Of a DNA stretch of 64,000 nt, positions 61,101-64,000 are shown in pieces (position 1 is the first letter of the stretch; each line of letters opens with the position of its first letter). A program made the position numbers and the translations under genes. Origin of the DNA: Chionis minor (taxonomy: Eukaryota > Chordata > Aves > Charadriiformes > Chionididae); contig VZSF01001350.1 of NCBI GenBank assembly GCA_013398295.1, forward strand, positions 259,833 through 323,832. Reading direction: 5' to 3'. The notes beneath the pieces were generated by a model. That model worked only from the letters and a program-made list of their open reading frames with translations. It was not told where the DNA came from and searched no databases.

Positions 61101-61685
61101 AAATTGTTTGGAGTAGGGAAGAAATGATATTTGATTCTTTTTTAATGAAAGATACTTCTCAAGCTTTAGTTTTATCATAGTAGATTCCTCAAAGTTAACT
61201 GTCAGATCATACTTTTTGTTTTGTTCTGTTTTGTTTTGTTTTGTTTTGTTTTGGTTTGGTTTGGTTTGGTTTAAATAGCGTGATACTTAATATAAACTGG
61301 GTAATTTAAACTTCAGTGGGCAGGAAGACTGATTTTCATCTCAAATCAATTTTTGCTGATTTACAGTGACTGAGAACATGCTCAAGAAATTCTTGACAGT
61401 TCACAGAAAATCTTCCTGTTAGTCATTATTAAAAATCTGATTGTGTTTAATGTTTTCATTAACCAGGAAGAATTTGAAAAATTGTTAATACCACAAATCA
61501 AGATCAATGGAGGACGGAAGCCTCGCATCGTATGCTACCAAATATATAGCAAGCTAAATTCTCTACTGGAAAATCGTGGAAGCATTTTTGAGAAATGTTA
61601 CCCAATAAGTTTGCCACTTGCACATAAAATGCTAGTTTTCTCATATAAATTTGCAAGTTCGTTTGGTCAGTGGGATCCAATCAAG
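1047..61685 (+). CDS. AK9: AK9, adenylate kinase 9: 29 coding exons, 3' part of gene beyond window
   Basis: This is a multi-domain nucleoside mono-/diphosphate kinase. In human the family member transfers phosphate from ATP to AMP, dAMP and CMP-type nucleotides and also has diphosphokinase activity. Twenty-nine exons join in frame (phases agree at all 28 internal junctions) to 1273 codons. Visible features: P-loop 1 at residues 37-45 (GKPSSGKKT), P-loop 2 at 392-400 (GPPFSGRTT), P-loop 3 at 927-935 (GTHGAGKTT), an intact DGFPR at 1053-1057, acidic linkers near 193-205, 820-846 and 1150-1185, and Cys-Pro-Val modules at 333-377 and 865-910. The N-terminus (FADIFDEDE) and order of units match human AK9 as I remember it. 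An in-frame TAA two codons upstream fixes the start. The gene is truncated only by the window edge; the last exon ends at WDPIK in phase 0. Confidence in identity is very high. Confidence 0.97.
1164..3413 (+). other. AK9: AK9 intron between coding exons 1 and 2
   Basis: GTAAGA to TTTTTAAG. AT-rich. The 1900-2190 part is less AT-rich than the rest and has short open frames on the - strand, but I recognise neither protein nor repeat in it. Confidence 0.9.
3414..3477 (+). CDS. AK9: AK9 coding exon 2 (residues 40-61), second half of P-loop 1
   Basis: Encodes [17 protein letters not shown] and what follows. With GKP from the previous exon it makes GKPSSGKKT. The lysine of the Walker A motif (K43) is present, but the next residue is Lys instead of the usual Ser/Thr, with Thr one place later. 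The intron therefore splits the P-loop. Donor GTAAGC at 3478, phase 1. Confidence 0.95.
3691..3714. repeat. (GTTT)n microsatellite
   Basis: A T-run followed by four GTTT units directly after a G-run. Simple sequence only. Confidence 0.8.
4840..5130 (-). repeat. Ancient CR1-like LINE remnant
   Basis: Has the reversed 3' hallmarks in decayed form: TTGGAAGGGACGTTAGGAA, then AATCCAAACTC, then TTTTTAAAAATCTCTAGGCAG. Many substitutions relative to younger CR1 copies in the window indicate age. Boundaries are approximate. Confidence 0.55.
5200..5645 (-). repeat. CR1 LINE fragment, 3' region
   Basis: Reversed CR1 landmarks in order: GAGTCCAACCTTCCACTCAA, AAGGTTGCTCAGGGC, GGAGACTCCACCATCTCAAT, CTGAACAAGGCCAGTTC and the CTCCACTGGACTTGCTCCAG block. 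Moderately diverged; no open protein survives. Confidence 0.85.
6247..6324. repeat. Cluster of short inverted and direct repeats
   Basis: A perfect palindrome with 12-bp arms (TTAAGGGCTTTT, 6247-6258 and 6261-6272) and a 2-nt centre. AAAGCCCTT occurs three times (6262, 6271, 6285). A second hairpin follows, with 10-bp arms AGACACACAA (6299-6308) and its complement (6315-6324). It may be the remnant of a small DNA transposon or mere local duplication. Confidence 0.7.
6712..6764 (+). CDS. AK9: AK9 coding exon 3 (residues 61-78)
   Basis: Acceptor TTTCTCAG at 6711. Encodes [17 protein letters not shown], which corresponds to the stretch after the first helix of the nucleotide-binding fold. Enters in phase 1 and leaves in phase 0. 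The donor is GTAAAA. Only 77 bp separate it from the next exon. Confidence 0.93.
6842..6938 (+). CDS. AK9: AK9 coding exon 4 (residues 79-111)
   Basis: Acceptor TTACCTTAG. Encodes [20 protein letters not shown] and the following helix up to HYG. In adenylate kinases this is the helical NMP-binding part, with the GQxIxxELV pattern conserved. Donor GTAAGT, phase 1. Confidence 0.95.
6939..11124 (+). other. AK9: AK9 intron between coding exons 4 and 5
   Basis: Begins with a short TA repeat (about 6944-6956). The only clear element is a CR1 3' end at 10524-10778. About 9150-9420 is somewhat richer in GC and has small chance frames; I recognise nothing there. Confidence 0.9.
10524..10778 (+). repeat. 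CR1 LINE, 3' end, sense orientation
   Basis: Contains the end of the CR1 reverse-transcriptase reading frame ([20 protein letters not shown]... ending in LDAILCNLL) followed by the short 3' UTR with GGACCAGGTGACCTCCAGAG and the terminal CATTCTGTGATTCTGT repeat. Same family as the long copy at 40995-43277. 5'-truncated. Confidence 0.92.
11125..11237 (+). CDS. AK9: AK9 coding exon 5 (residues 111-148)
   Basis: Acceptor TTTGGCAG. Encodes [20 protein letters not shown] and then [20 protein letters not shown] sits where true adenylate kinases have DGFPR, so the Asp and Arg that contact nucleotides are absent in unit 1. The PDFLINI strand that follows is the usual core beta strand. Phase 0 out, donor GTAATG. 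Confidence 0.95.
13364..14014 (+). mobile_element. Solo LTR of an avian ERVL-like retrovirus, with 5-bp target duplication
   Basis: The element proper is 13369-14009, flanked by ATTAA at 13364-13368 and 14010-14014. Landmarks in order: TTTCCTGGTTCCGGC at the 5' end, ATTCCATACCACGTGACGCC, a U3/R region ending in ATCTCAACCCACGAGTTTTT, and CACGACA at the 3' end. A 5-bp duplication fits class III (ERVL-like) elements. No internal coding region remains. As assembled it is 641 bp, but 285 bp of that is an exact repeat plus an N, so the true length is probably about 356 bp. The 5' TG is mutated to TT. Confidence 0.8.
13389..13957. repeat. Exact 284-bp tandem duplication joined by one N (probable assembly artefact)
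   Basis: 13389-13672 and 13674-13957 look identical base for base, from CAGGGTTAATACC to GCTGCGAGAT, with an N at 13673. The open frames that start [10 protein letters not shown] at 13499 and 13784 are the same sequence read twice. Two identical copies meeting at an N are typical of a wrongly closed gap. Confidence 0.9.
14109..14186 (+). other. Poly-A run containing a 39-base N gap
   Basis: Twenty-one A, then N at 14130-14168, then eighteen A. The true length of the A-run is unknown. It could be the tail of a retroposed sequence, but I recognise no parent in the 100 bases before it. Frames through it are meaningless. Confidence 0.9.
15099..15269 (+). CDS. AK9: AK9 coding exon 6 (residues 149-205), LID-like region and first acidic linker
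   Basis: Acceptor TTTTCTAG. Encodes [20 protein letters not shown], which is the LID-type region of unit 1 (an Arg, then Gly, Tyr and the WDP triplet), followed by a charged tail that becomes almost pure Glu/Asp (about 191-205). The acidic stretch is coded mostly by GAA/GAG and is a likely flexible linker. 57 whole codons; donor GTAAAT. Confidence 0.95.
15270..15975 (+). other. AK9: AK9 intron between coding exons 6 and 7
   Basis: 706 bp of AT-rich sequence; I see no repeat or other signal besides the splice sites. Confidence 0.9.
15976..16101 (+). CDS. AK9: AK9 coding exon 7 (residues 206-247)
   Basis: Acceptor CATTTTGCAG. Encodes [20 protein letters not shown] and then [13 protein letters not shown]. 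The LVQRPED...ENxE pattern is conserved in AK9 and is predicted helical. Both boundaries are phase 0. Donor GTAAGG. Confidence 0.95.
16102..18223 (+). other. AK9: AK9 intron between coding exons 7 and 8
   Basis: Its second half holds an ancient CR1-like remnant (about 17090-17720). Near 16620-16680 there is a C-rich then A-rich low-complexity patch. Nothing else recognised. Confidence 0.9.
17090..17720 (+). repeat. Ancient CR1-like LINE remnant, sense orientation
   Basis: Decayed landmarks of the reverse-transcriptase C-terminal region and 3' end in order: CTGAAATTGAGCAGAAATAA, CAGTACTGCAGACAATCTG, CATAAACTGAGTCAATAAAT, CACCTCCACTAGGGTTTTTC and CATCTGTCAGGAATGG. The older amniote CR1/L3-type lineage fits better than the young bird CR1. 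There is at least one internal deletion, near 17490. Confidence 0.7.
18224..18298 (+). CDS. AK9: AK9 coding exon 8 (residues 248-272)
   Basis: Acceptor TTCTTGAACAG. Encodes [20 protein letters not shown] and DDLFA. The LIELDGN strand closes the first kinase-like unit. 25 codons, phase 0 on both sides; donor GTAAGC. Confidence 0.95.
18299..19752 (+). other. AK9: AK9 intron between coding exons 8 and 9
   Basis: AT-rich. The 81-codon open frame on the - strand at 19269-19514 has no recognisable homology. No repeats identified. Confidence 0.9.
19753..19851 (+). CDS. AK9: AK9 coding exon 9 (residues 273-305)
   Basis: Acceptor TTTTCTCTTCAG. A second AG four bases later would break the frame, so 19753 is chosen. 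Encodes [20 protein letters not shown] and then [13 protein letters not shown], a helical linker from unit 1 to the first Cys-Pro-Val module. Donor GTAAGT, phase 0. Confidence 0.94.
20690..21240 (-). repeat. Ancient CR1/L3-like LINE remnant, interrupted
   Basis: Left part: TGTTCCTGGACTGAAGAGTT, CCAGCCTACTTAATATTA and CCAATTCTACTGCATAC, up to GGCAGGATTTATA. Right part continues with TTCCTAACATTCAGGTTGG, GGGCATTGACCAGATGTTTT, ATTCCAAGATCTATTCCTGA and GACCTATCATTTTCTG. Both parts belong to the reversed 3' region of one old amniote CR1-type element, in the right order. Confidence 0.7.
20922..21020 (-). repeat. Young CR1 3' end inserted into the older LINE
   Basis: Begins with the reversed terminus AATCATAGAATCATAGAATG, then GGGGTTGGAAGGGACCTCTG and the AGTCCAACCCCCTGCC box, and breaks off after CAGGTTGCACA. 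It is much better preserved than the flanking remnant. About 99 bp, strongly 5'-truncated. Confidence 0.92.
21612..21751 (+). CDS. AK9: AK9 coding exon 10 (residues 306-352), first half of Cys-Pro-Val module 1
   Basis: Acceptor TTTCAATAAACAG. Encodes [20 protein letters not shown] followed by [13 protein letters not shown] and NPDLAV. The RYRWRRSxWGxxCPV stretch is strongly conserved in AK9. CPV at 333-335 opens the module that ends in the next exon. Phase 2 out, donor GTTAGC. The next intron is only 80 bp. Confidence 0.95.
21832..22012 (+). CDS. AK9: AK9 coding exon 11 (residues 352-412), end of module 1 and P-loop 2 with Arg for Lys
   Basis: Acceptor TTCTTTTTTAAG. Encodes [31 protein letters not shown] and then [18 protein letters not shown]. 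The Walker A lysine is replaced by Arg398 (AGA at 21968-21970); human AK9 has GPQYSGKTT as I recall. The change would be expected to weaken ATP binding by unit 2. Phase 0 out, donor GTAGGT. Confidence 0.96.
22013..22444 (+). other. AK9: AK9 intron between coding exons 11 and 12
   Basis: 432 bp, very AT-rich. Only splice signals seen. Confidence 0.9.
22445..22589 (+). CDS. AK9: AK9 coding exon 12 (residues 413-461)
   Basis: Acceptor TCTTTCACTAG. Encodes [20 protein letters not shown] and a long charged helix ([20 protein letters not shown]) ending QSSESG. The strand-helix after P-loop 2 fits the kinase fold; the helix probably forms a coiled coil. Phase 1 out, donor GTGAAT. Confidence 0.94.
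22590..24604 (+). other. AK9: AK9 intron between coding exons 12 and 13
   Basis: No repeat recognised. Small open frames at 23000-23305 and 24088-24420 lack homology and codon structure, so I treat them as chance. Confidence 0.9.
24605..24724 (+). CDS. AK9: AK9 coding exon 13 (residues 461-501), variable linker
   Basis: Acceptor AACTATAG; donor GTAAAA. Encodes [20 protein letters not shown] and [19 protein letters not shown]. Low similarity to human AK9 but the same acidic, Ser/Thr-rich character. Phase 1 on both sides, so skipping it keeps the frame. Confidence 0.8.
24725..26047 (+). other. AK9: AK9 intron between coding exons 13 and 14
   Basis: AT-rich; nothing recognised. Confidence 0.85.
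26048..26092 (+). CDS. AK9: AK9 coding exon 14 (residues 501-516), tentative 15-codon exon
   Basis: Acceptor TTTTGATTTAG, donor GTGCCT (weak). Encodes [14 protein letters not shown]. Phase 1 on both sides, so the gene reads through with or without it. Included because the phase fits and human AK9 has linker residues here, but it could be a chance match. Confidence 0.5.
26093..26426 (+). other. AK9: AK9 intron between coding exons 14 and 15
   Basis: 334 bp with no other signal. If exon 14 is not real this is simply part of a longer intron. Confidence 0.5.
26427..26560 (+). CDS. AK9: AK9 coding exon 15 (residues 516-560)
   Basis: Acceptor TATATTGTTAG. Encodes [20 protein letters not shown], then [23 protein letters not shown] is a strongly conserved AK9 block. 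It supplies the helical NMP-binding part of unit 2. Phase 0 out, donor GTAAAA. Confidence 0.95.
26561..27158 (+). other. AK9: AK9 intron between coding exons 15 and 16
   Basis: 598 bp; no repeat or signal beyond the splice sites. Confidence 0.9.
27159..27315 (+). CDS. AK9: AK9 coding exon 16 (residues 561-613), degenerate DGFPR region of unit 2
   Basis: Acceptor TTTTATTACAG. Encodes [33 protein letters not shown] and [20 protein letters not shown] (581-585) replaces DGFPR: the Asp stays, the Arg is lost. GGWxVDN and PDxVxxL are conserved with human AK9. Phase 1 out, donor GTTAGT. Confidence 0.95.
27316..31895 (+). other. AK9: AK9 intron between coding exons 16 and 17
   Basis: Contains a complete solo LTR (28162-28798). 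The other 3.9 kb is AT-rich with no recognised element. Confidence 0.9.
28157..28803 (-). mobile_element. Solo LTR of an avian ERVL-like retrovirus, antisense, with 5-bp target duplication
   Basis: Element 28162-28798 (637 bp) between AACTG at 28157-28161 and AACTG at 28799-28803. The ends are TGTTATGGTTTGAG and CTCAAACCAGGACA, an imperfect terminal inverted repeat (12 of 14). On the - strand it carries TACTTCATACC and ACGTCA, then TATAAA at 28564-28559, in the same order as the element at 13369-14009. No internal genes remain. The intact ends and perfect duplication suggest moderate age. Confidence 0.85.
31896..32013 (+). CDS. AK9: AK9 coding exon 17 (residues 613-652)
   Basis: Acceptor TATTGTACTGCAG. 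Encodes [20 protein letters not shown], then [18 protein letters not shown]. The first part is the LID-position segment of unit 2; the rest is a charged helix. Phase 2 out, donor GTAAAA. Confidence 0.94.
32014..32338 (+). other. AK9: AK9 intron between coding exons 17 and 18
   Basis: 325 bp; nothing seen apart from the splice sites. Confidence 0.9.
32339..32403 (+). CDS. AK9: AK9 coding exon 18 (residues 652-674)
   Basis: Acceptor TTTTACTTCCAG. Encodes [20 protein letters not shown], which continues the charged helix. Phase 1 out, donor GTGAGA. Similarity to other AK9 proteins is low, as in the whole linker. Confidence 0.85.
34069..34262. repeat. 44-bp inverted repeat with embedded 22-bp direct repeat
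   Basis: Arms 34069-34112 and 34197-34240 are reverse complements with one mismatch (ACTGCCATTACTG against ACTGCCGTTACTG) around an 84-bp spacer. AATGAACACAAGTTCATT plus ATCC occurs directly repeated at 34117-34138 (in the spacer) and 34241-34262 (just outside the right arm); it is itself a short palindrome. The arms match no recognised transposon end. Confidence 0.9.
37380..37535 (-). repeat. Possible old interspersed repeat ending in a poly-A signal
   Basis: On the - strand it reads GACTTGAAGAAGGGCTTGTG, a run of unique sequence, then TTCAATAAACAAAC. A GAAGAAGGGCTTGTG...AATAAA tail is familiar from old amniote interspersed repeats. I cannot name the family, and the limits are guesses. Confidence 0.35.
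37857..37958 (+). CDS. AK9: AK9 coding exon 19 (residues 674-708), variable linker
   Basis: Acceptor TTTCTGCCAACAG; donor GTTGGC (weak). Encodes [20 protein letters not shown] and then [14 protein letters not shown]. Human AK9 has a similar EEFE...ETE segment. Phase 1 on both sides. The frame stays open for a while past the donor (to 38131), so a longer alternative cannot be excluded. Confidence 0.65.
40995..43277 (-). mobile_element. CR1 LINE, 2.3 kb, 5'-truncated and inactive
   Basis: Reads right to left. It starts inside the endonuclease region (GCSDHKK at 43200 onward), runs through the reverse transcriptase with [10 protein letters not shown] (near 42130) and FADD (41866-41877), then the C-terminal part to LDAILCNLL at 41069, a short 3' UTR, and ends in the CAGAATCACAG terminus. 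The coding frame is broken into at least four pieces (43279-42821, 42808-42044, 41967-41509, 41614-41069), with a stop and frame change near 42810-42830. The 5' half including ORF1 is missing. It cannot make a working protein. Confidence 0.95.
43546..43941. repeat. GC-rich block of unknown origin, possibly inserted
   Basis: About 390 bp of markedly GC-rich DNA (CAGGGCAGGGCCTGG, GCAGGTGGCAGGAGCCCC) with sharp edges in AT-rich intron. CATGT flanks it at 43541-43545 and 43942-43946, which could be a 5-bp target duplication or chance. It has few CpG, so it is not a CpG island. The frames on both strands are products of base composition. Confidence 0.5.
45922..46005 (+). CDS. AK9: AK9 coding exon 20 (residues 708-736), variable linker
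   Basis: The acceptor is taken as ATTCACGTAAAGAG because it gives the phase needed by both neighbours. The other AG two bases upstream does not. Encodes [20 protein letters not shown] and ASVTEPEQ. Donor GTCAGA. Phase 1 on both sides. Confidence 0.65.
46006..46494 (+). other. AK9: AK9 intron between coding exons 20 and 21
   Basis: 489 bp, with a G-run (about 46354-46368) and an A-run soon after it. Nothing else. Confidence 0.85.
46495..46701 (+). CDS. AK9: AK9 coding exon 21 (residues 736-805)
   Basis: Acceptor TTGATTTTCAG. Encodes [20 protein letters not shown], then [11 protein letters not shown] and [19 protein letters not shown]. The LPEFxEDxxPDxPEME block is a clear AK9 landmark after the variable linker. 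Predicted mostly helical. Phase 1 out, donor GTAAGT. Confidence 0.95.
46702..47638 (+). other. AK9: AK9 intron between coding exons 21 and 22
   Basis: 937 bp with a short TG-repeat near 47367-47378. Nothing else seen. Confidence 0.9.
47639..47763 (+). CDS. AK9: AK9 coding exon 22 (residues 805-846), acidic linker
   Basis: Acceptor TTAACCTTTTCAG. Encodes [20 protein letters not shown] followed by more than 20 residues that are almost all Glu/Asp. PFxYxxWEL is conserved. The open frame upstream of the acceptor (from 47557) is intronic. Phase 0 out, donor GTAAGC. Confidence 0.95.
47764..48741 (+). other. AK9: AK9 intron between coding exons 22 and 23
   Basis: 978 bp; nothing recognised. Confidence 0.9.
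48742..48954 (+). CDS. AK9: AK9 coding exon 23 (residues 847-917), Cys-Pro-Val module 2
   Basis: Acceptor ATATTATTTTCAG. Encodes [20 protein letters not shown], then [20 protein letters not shown] and [15 protein letters not shown]. The whole module sits in one exon. The CPV...YxxKIYYF-S....KDKFLxNPxxYV layout looks like a YHS domain lacking the second cysteine pair. Highly similar to human AK9. Donor GTGAGA, phase 0. Confidence 0.97.
48955..49534 (+). other. AK9: AK9 intron between coding exons 23 and 24
   Basis: 580 bp; no other signal. Confidence 0.9.
49535..49801 (+). CDS. AK9: AK9 coding exon 24 (residues 918-1006), P-loop 3
   Basis: Acceptor ATTCTTTCCTATAG. Encodes [20 protein letters not shown], then [18 protein letters not shown] and an acidic tail. 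GTHGAGKTT (927-935) is a complete Walker A motif, unlike loops 1 and 2. The [11 protein letters not shown] segment is the start of the NMP-binding part. Phase 0 on both sides, donor GTAATA. Confidence 0.97.
49802..54337 (+). other. AK9: AK9 intron between coding exons 24 and 25
   Basis: Contains scrambled CR1 pieces (50960-51850). It ends in a long pyrimidine tract (about 54290-54329) before the next acceptor. Other parts unrecognised. Confidence 0.9.
50960..51850 (+). repeat. Rearranged CR1 LINE fragments in scrambled order
   Basis: Piece A (about 50960-51290) is the end of the endonuclease and start of the reverse transcriptase (GAATGGGGCAGGTGAC, AATGCCTTCTTTACC). Piece B (about 51290-51640) is the later C-terminal region (CCAGGTCCTGCACTTGG, then GTGTCCAGAGAAGGGC). 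Piece C (about 51695-51850) is reverse-transcriptase sequence that should lie between A and B. All three are in the + orientation; no frame survives. Confidence 0.8.
54338..54456 (+). CDS. AK9: AK9 coding exon 25 (residues 1007-1046)
   Basis: Acceptor AATAAAAG after a T-rich tract. Encodes [20 protein letters not shown] and [19 protein letters not shown]. LTxEEExIKxxLM and LPPE are conserved and correspond to the helical lid over the acceptor site. Phase 2 out, donor GTAACT. Confidence 0.95.
54457..55839 (+). other. AK9: AK9 intron between coding exons 25 and 26
   Basis: 1383 bp, AT-rich; nothing recognised. Confidence 0.9.
55840..56059 (+). CDS. AK9: AK9 coding exon 26 (residues 1046-1119), intact DGFPR motif
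   Basis: Acceptor TTTTCCAATTAG. Encodes [20 protein letters not shown], then [20 protein letters not shown] and a Lys/Glu-rich helix. DGFPR (1053-1057) is the adenylate kinase signature, with the Asp and Arg that touch the nucleotide. With P-loop 3 it makes unit 3 look catalytically complete. Phase 0 out, donor GTAAGT. Confidence 0.97.
56060..58257 (+). other. AK9: AK9 intron between coding exons 26 and 27
   Basis: 2.2 kb without recognised repeats. 56100-56220 and 56400-56580 are less AT-rich but unidentified. A C-run lies near 58001-58010. Confidence 0.9.
58258..58320 (+). CDS. AK9: AK9 coding exon 27 (residues 1120-1140)
   Basis: Acceptor TTTTTTTCACTAACAG. Encodes [20 protein letters not shown] plus Glu, continuing the charged helix of the previous exon. 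Human AK9 has a matching DTIAKRRAE block. 21 codons, phase 0; donor GTAAGG. Confidence 0.93.
58321..59117 (+). other. AK9: AK9 intron between coding exons 27 and 28
   Basis: 797 bp; nothing recognised. Confidence 0.9.
59118..59297 (+). CDS. AK9: AK9 coding exon 28 (residues 1141-1200), acidic linker
   Basis: Acceptor TTTACCTTTATAG. Encodes [20 protein letters not shown], an acidic run, then [20 protein letters not shown]. The DAxxRxxxExxEKF segment is conserved with human AK9. 60 codons, phase 0; donor GTACCT. Confidence 0.94.
59298..61466 (+). other. AK9: AK9 intron between coding exons 28 and 29
   Basis: 2.2 kb; only the pentanucleotide repeat at 61213-61272 stands out. Confidence 0.9.
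61213..61272. repeat. (TTTTG)n to (GGTTT)n compound microsatellite
   Basis: Starts as TTTTG units and changes to GGTTT units by a single repeated substitution. About 60 bp, 200 bp upstream of the next exon. Confidence 0.9.
61467..61685 (+). CDS. AK9: AK9 coding exon 29 (residues 1201-1273), last exon in the window
   Basis: Acceptor TTTTCATTAACCAG. Encodes [20 protein letters not shown], then [20 protein letters not shown] and [12 protein letters not shown]. The IPxIxINGGR and ENRxSIFEKCxPI blocks are AK9 landmarks. It ends with phase 0 at donor GTAATG. The codons that should follow (the next module and a fourth P-loop in human AK9) are not in the window. Confidence 0.96.
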
Positions 61686-62719
61686 GTAATGTTCTTACAT
61701 AGCTGAAGAATATTTTCAAGAAGTAATCATTTTAAAAAACATATTTCACATGAAAAATATTATCAGACAGCAGCAACTAATACCAGAAATACTTAATAAA
61801 AACTACATCACTGAATCAAAACTACACCACTGAATATATACAAAATACATCGAGTGTTGATACTAAAAGGTGTTAGTCTTTTCAGCGCTGCAGCTAGATT
61901 AAGGCTGAGAGGCGTTTAGTAAAATCTGTTACATTAGCATTAACTACACAATTAAATAGCACCAAATCAGAAATAAATGCCTAATTCTTAATGATCCACA
62001 AAACTCAGGATAACAGAGAAGGTCTTAAAGACTTCCAGAAGCAGTGAAAACAAACTGAAAGGATCTGGGGTTTGAATTTGTAAGAAGCCACACAGGTGGC
62101 CACCAACCCTAGAAGTGGCAAAAAAAGTAAACCAACAATGGTTAAATGTATGTAATTCATCAGCAATAATTCTCTGTTGTCAAAATGCACAAATTTTGAA
62201 GAGCAACAATTCCAATTCTGTAGTATTTTACTAGAAATCTGAAAAGTTGAGGTCAGAAAGTACTTGTGTTTATCCCCAAAAGTGGGCTGATACAGTTGTA
62301 TAGGTAGCAAGTGAAATGTTAGCAGGTAAATTTTTTGTTTTAGTGCTAGAAATAAAAGCAGGTTGGACTGTGAGTAAATCGGAAATAAAAAGGAAGATTT
62401 ATTTTTAAAAAACCAAAACATAGTGAACAAGATACAGAAAACAGGAAGTTTCTGAAGCAAACATACTTGAGCCTTCATTTTACTATGCTAATTAATCAGG
62501 TAACTTTTATTCCCTTTTGTATAGCCATCATATTGGATTTTCACCTGTTCCAGCTCACATTTATCTTTTACTGTGGCAACTGGATTTGTATACAGATCAG
62601 CTCTTATTGCAGCTTTATATAATCAAAATACTTAAAATGTTTTAAGATCAGAATTGCTTTTTCCATGTCTGCATCGAATTGGCATCTAATAATCTAGGGA
62701 TATATTAATAGAAGTAGCT

Positions 62720-62870
62720 ATTTCTTCTCTTCTGTCATTTCCAATTACTGAACCCCAGCTCATATGTGAAATTCTTATTAGTCCCTACACACTAGACCTT
62801 GCACTTTGTTCTATCAAGTTTCACTACATTTTTGTCATTCTGTTTCTCCAGTTGATTCATTTATGCTGTA
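62720..62870 (-). repeat. Ancient CR1-like LINE remnant
   Basis: GAAATTCTTATTAGTCCCTA, GACCTTGCACTTTGTTCTAT and CAAGTTTCACTACATTTTTG resemble the reversed 3' part of old amniote CR1-type elements. Heavily decayed. It lies in the order and orientation expected if it belonged with the remnant at 63376, but the 500 bp between are unrecognised. Confidence 0.5.
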
Positions 62871-63375
62871 TAGTGGTTTTTTACCAACCAAAAAGTACAA
62901 TTCAGTTAGAAGAAAGAAGTCACAGAAAGCTATTAGATAAAATCAGAGTGGTGTGCTGACAGTGGAAATGTACGTGCTGACAATAATGAGAGGGAAATAG
63001 GATCATTTTGATGGTATTTTAGGATATAATAGAAATGATGAAATTGATTAAGGACCAGAGGGTTTTTTGTAGAAAGGTAGATAGAGTATACACCAATTAC
63101 TTTTAGACTAAACTGGGGAGGGAGGAGGGAAGTAGTTATGCAACTGATGAGATAAGCAGAGAATTAAAATGATGAGTTCAGGGAGGAATAGGAACAGATA
63201 TACAGTAGAACAGACTTCTGACATCTTATAAATTCAGGGTAAGCACCCTGAAATGACTTAATGCAGAAATAGGAATCTAAGAATCAGACAAGGGTCTGGC
63301 AAGGTAATGCCACAGAGTAGAACAGTCTCATCTCTTACTGTAACAACCAGATCCACTTATCTATGTATTTACCAA

Positions 63376-64000
63376 TTCCTTCCAAGAATACTAATAGATT
63401 TGTGAGGTATGATTTCCCTCTACAAGAAGCCGAGTTGGCTCTTCCCTGTTATTTCATATGTATTTCATATGCCTGTAGCTACTGGGTTTTTTTCCTTAAT
63501 GTATTTCAGTTTGCTCAATAGAGAGTCAGATTTACTATGTTTGCCAGGATTCATCCTGGAAGCCTTTTCAAAAAATGGTCACTTTCTCCACCTTTTTTGT
63601 GGAAGGAAGGCCAACATAAGCAAAAGGTTACACATCAGTGAGTAACAATTTCACTTTTGGGCCCCTTTAGAACTGTAAGGTGAATGCCATCCAGTCCTGG
63701 CAATTTTTTCTACATATATCAACAGTTTGTTTTAAAACATCTTTTATTGGCATTTTAAGGCAGTTCCTCCAAGAAGGGCTGCAACAGGGACATTACTAAG
63801 TTCTTCCATAGTGAACAGTGGTGCAAGGAATTCATTTAGCTTTTCTGCAACGACCAATTCTTCCACTAGTTCTCCTCTTACACAGCAATGATCCACTAAC
63901 ACTACAGATTTTCTAGTGGGCTGTCTGATGTGTTTGAAAAGATTTCATCAGCAGTGCATTTATTTTACCAAAGCTTTTGCGGTTTGTCTTGTTGTGGTTT
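63376..64000 (-). repeat. Ancient CR1/L3-like LINE remnant, runs off the window
   Basis: Reversed reverse-transcriptase landmarks in order: AATAGATTTGTGAGGTATGA, GAATGCCATCCAGTCCTGGC, AAGGAATTCATTTAGCTTTT and TGGGCTGTCTGATGTGTTTG. On the - strand one part still reads like EKLNEFLAPLF, a familiar LINE segment. The + strand open frame at 63409 is chance. Confidence 0.75.

Larger units (their letters stand above)
61686..64000 (+). other. AK9: AK9 intron after coding exon 29, open at the window edge
   Basis: Holds two ancient LINE remnants (62720-62870 and 63376 to the edge). The - strand frame at 62005-62478 (157 codons) is AT-rich with no recognisable motif. No further exon seen. Confidence 0.85.

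Noticed and set aside
62005..62478. 157-codon frame on the - strand
   Set aside because: AT-rich intron sequence, no conserved motif, no splice or promoter context.
1..64000. tRNA, rRNA, CRISPR, operon or other bacterial-type systems
   Set aside because: No cloverleaf, spacer array or compact gene cluster seen. The window is vertebrate intronic DNA around one gene, and I found no undescribed system in it.

Overview
The window looks like the genome of a bird. It is AT-rich intronic DNA seeded with CR1 LINEs whose 3' ends show the ATTCTRTG-type terminus, and with LTRs of an avian ERVL-like family; no other retroelement class stands out. The species cannot be named from the sequence.

One gene fills the window on the + strand: the 5' part of AK9 (adenylate kinase 9, formerly AKD1). 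I could trace 29 coding exons from the start codon at 1047 to a donor after 61685. All intron phases agree, giving 3819 coding nucleotides (1273 codons) with no stop or frameshift. The gene runs off the right edge; human AK9 is about 1900 residues, so roughly two thirds of the protein is here. Bases 1-4 are probably the end of a non-coding first exon. No promoter is visible.

Layout: 1-22 kb encodes the first adenylate-kinase-like unit, an acidic linker and the start of the second unit. 22-32 kb encodes the second unit. 32-47.8 kb encodes a fast-evolving, acidic linker over long introns. 48.7-56 kb encodes the third unit, the only one in the window with both an intact P-loop and an intact DGFPR motif. 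58-61.7 kb encodes a charged linker and the start of the next region. Each of the P-loops in units 2 and 3 is preceded by a Cys-Pro-Val...Asn-Pro-x-x-Tyr module that resembles a YHS domain.

The introns carry a 2.3-kb degenerate CR1, several short and ancient CR1-like fragments (one interrupted by a younger CR1), a scrambled CR1 cluster, two solo ERVL-like LTRs with 5-bp target duplications, a 44-bp snap-back inverted repeat, and a GC-rich block of unknown origin. One LTR contains an exact 284-bp tandem copy joined by a single N, which is most likely an assembly error. I saw no previously undescribed system. The best leads are the altered P-loops and repeated modules of AK9, the snap-back repeat and the assembly duplication.
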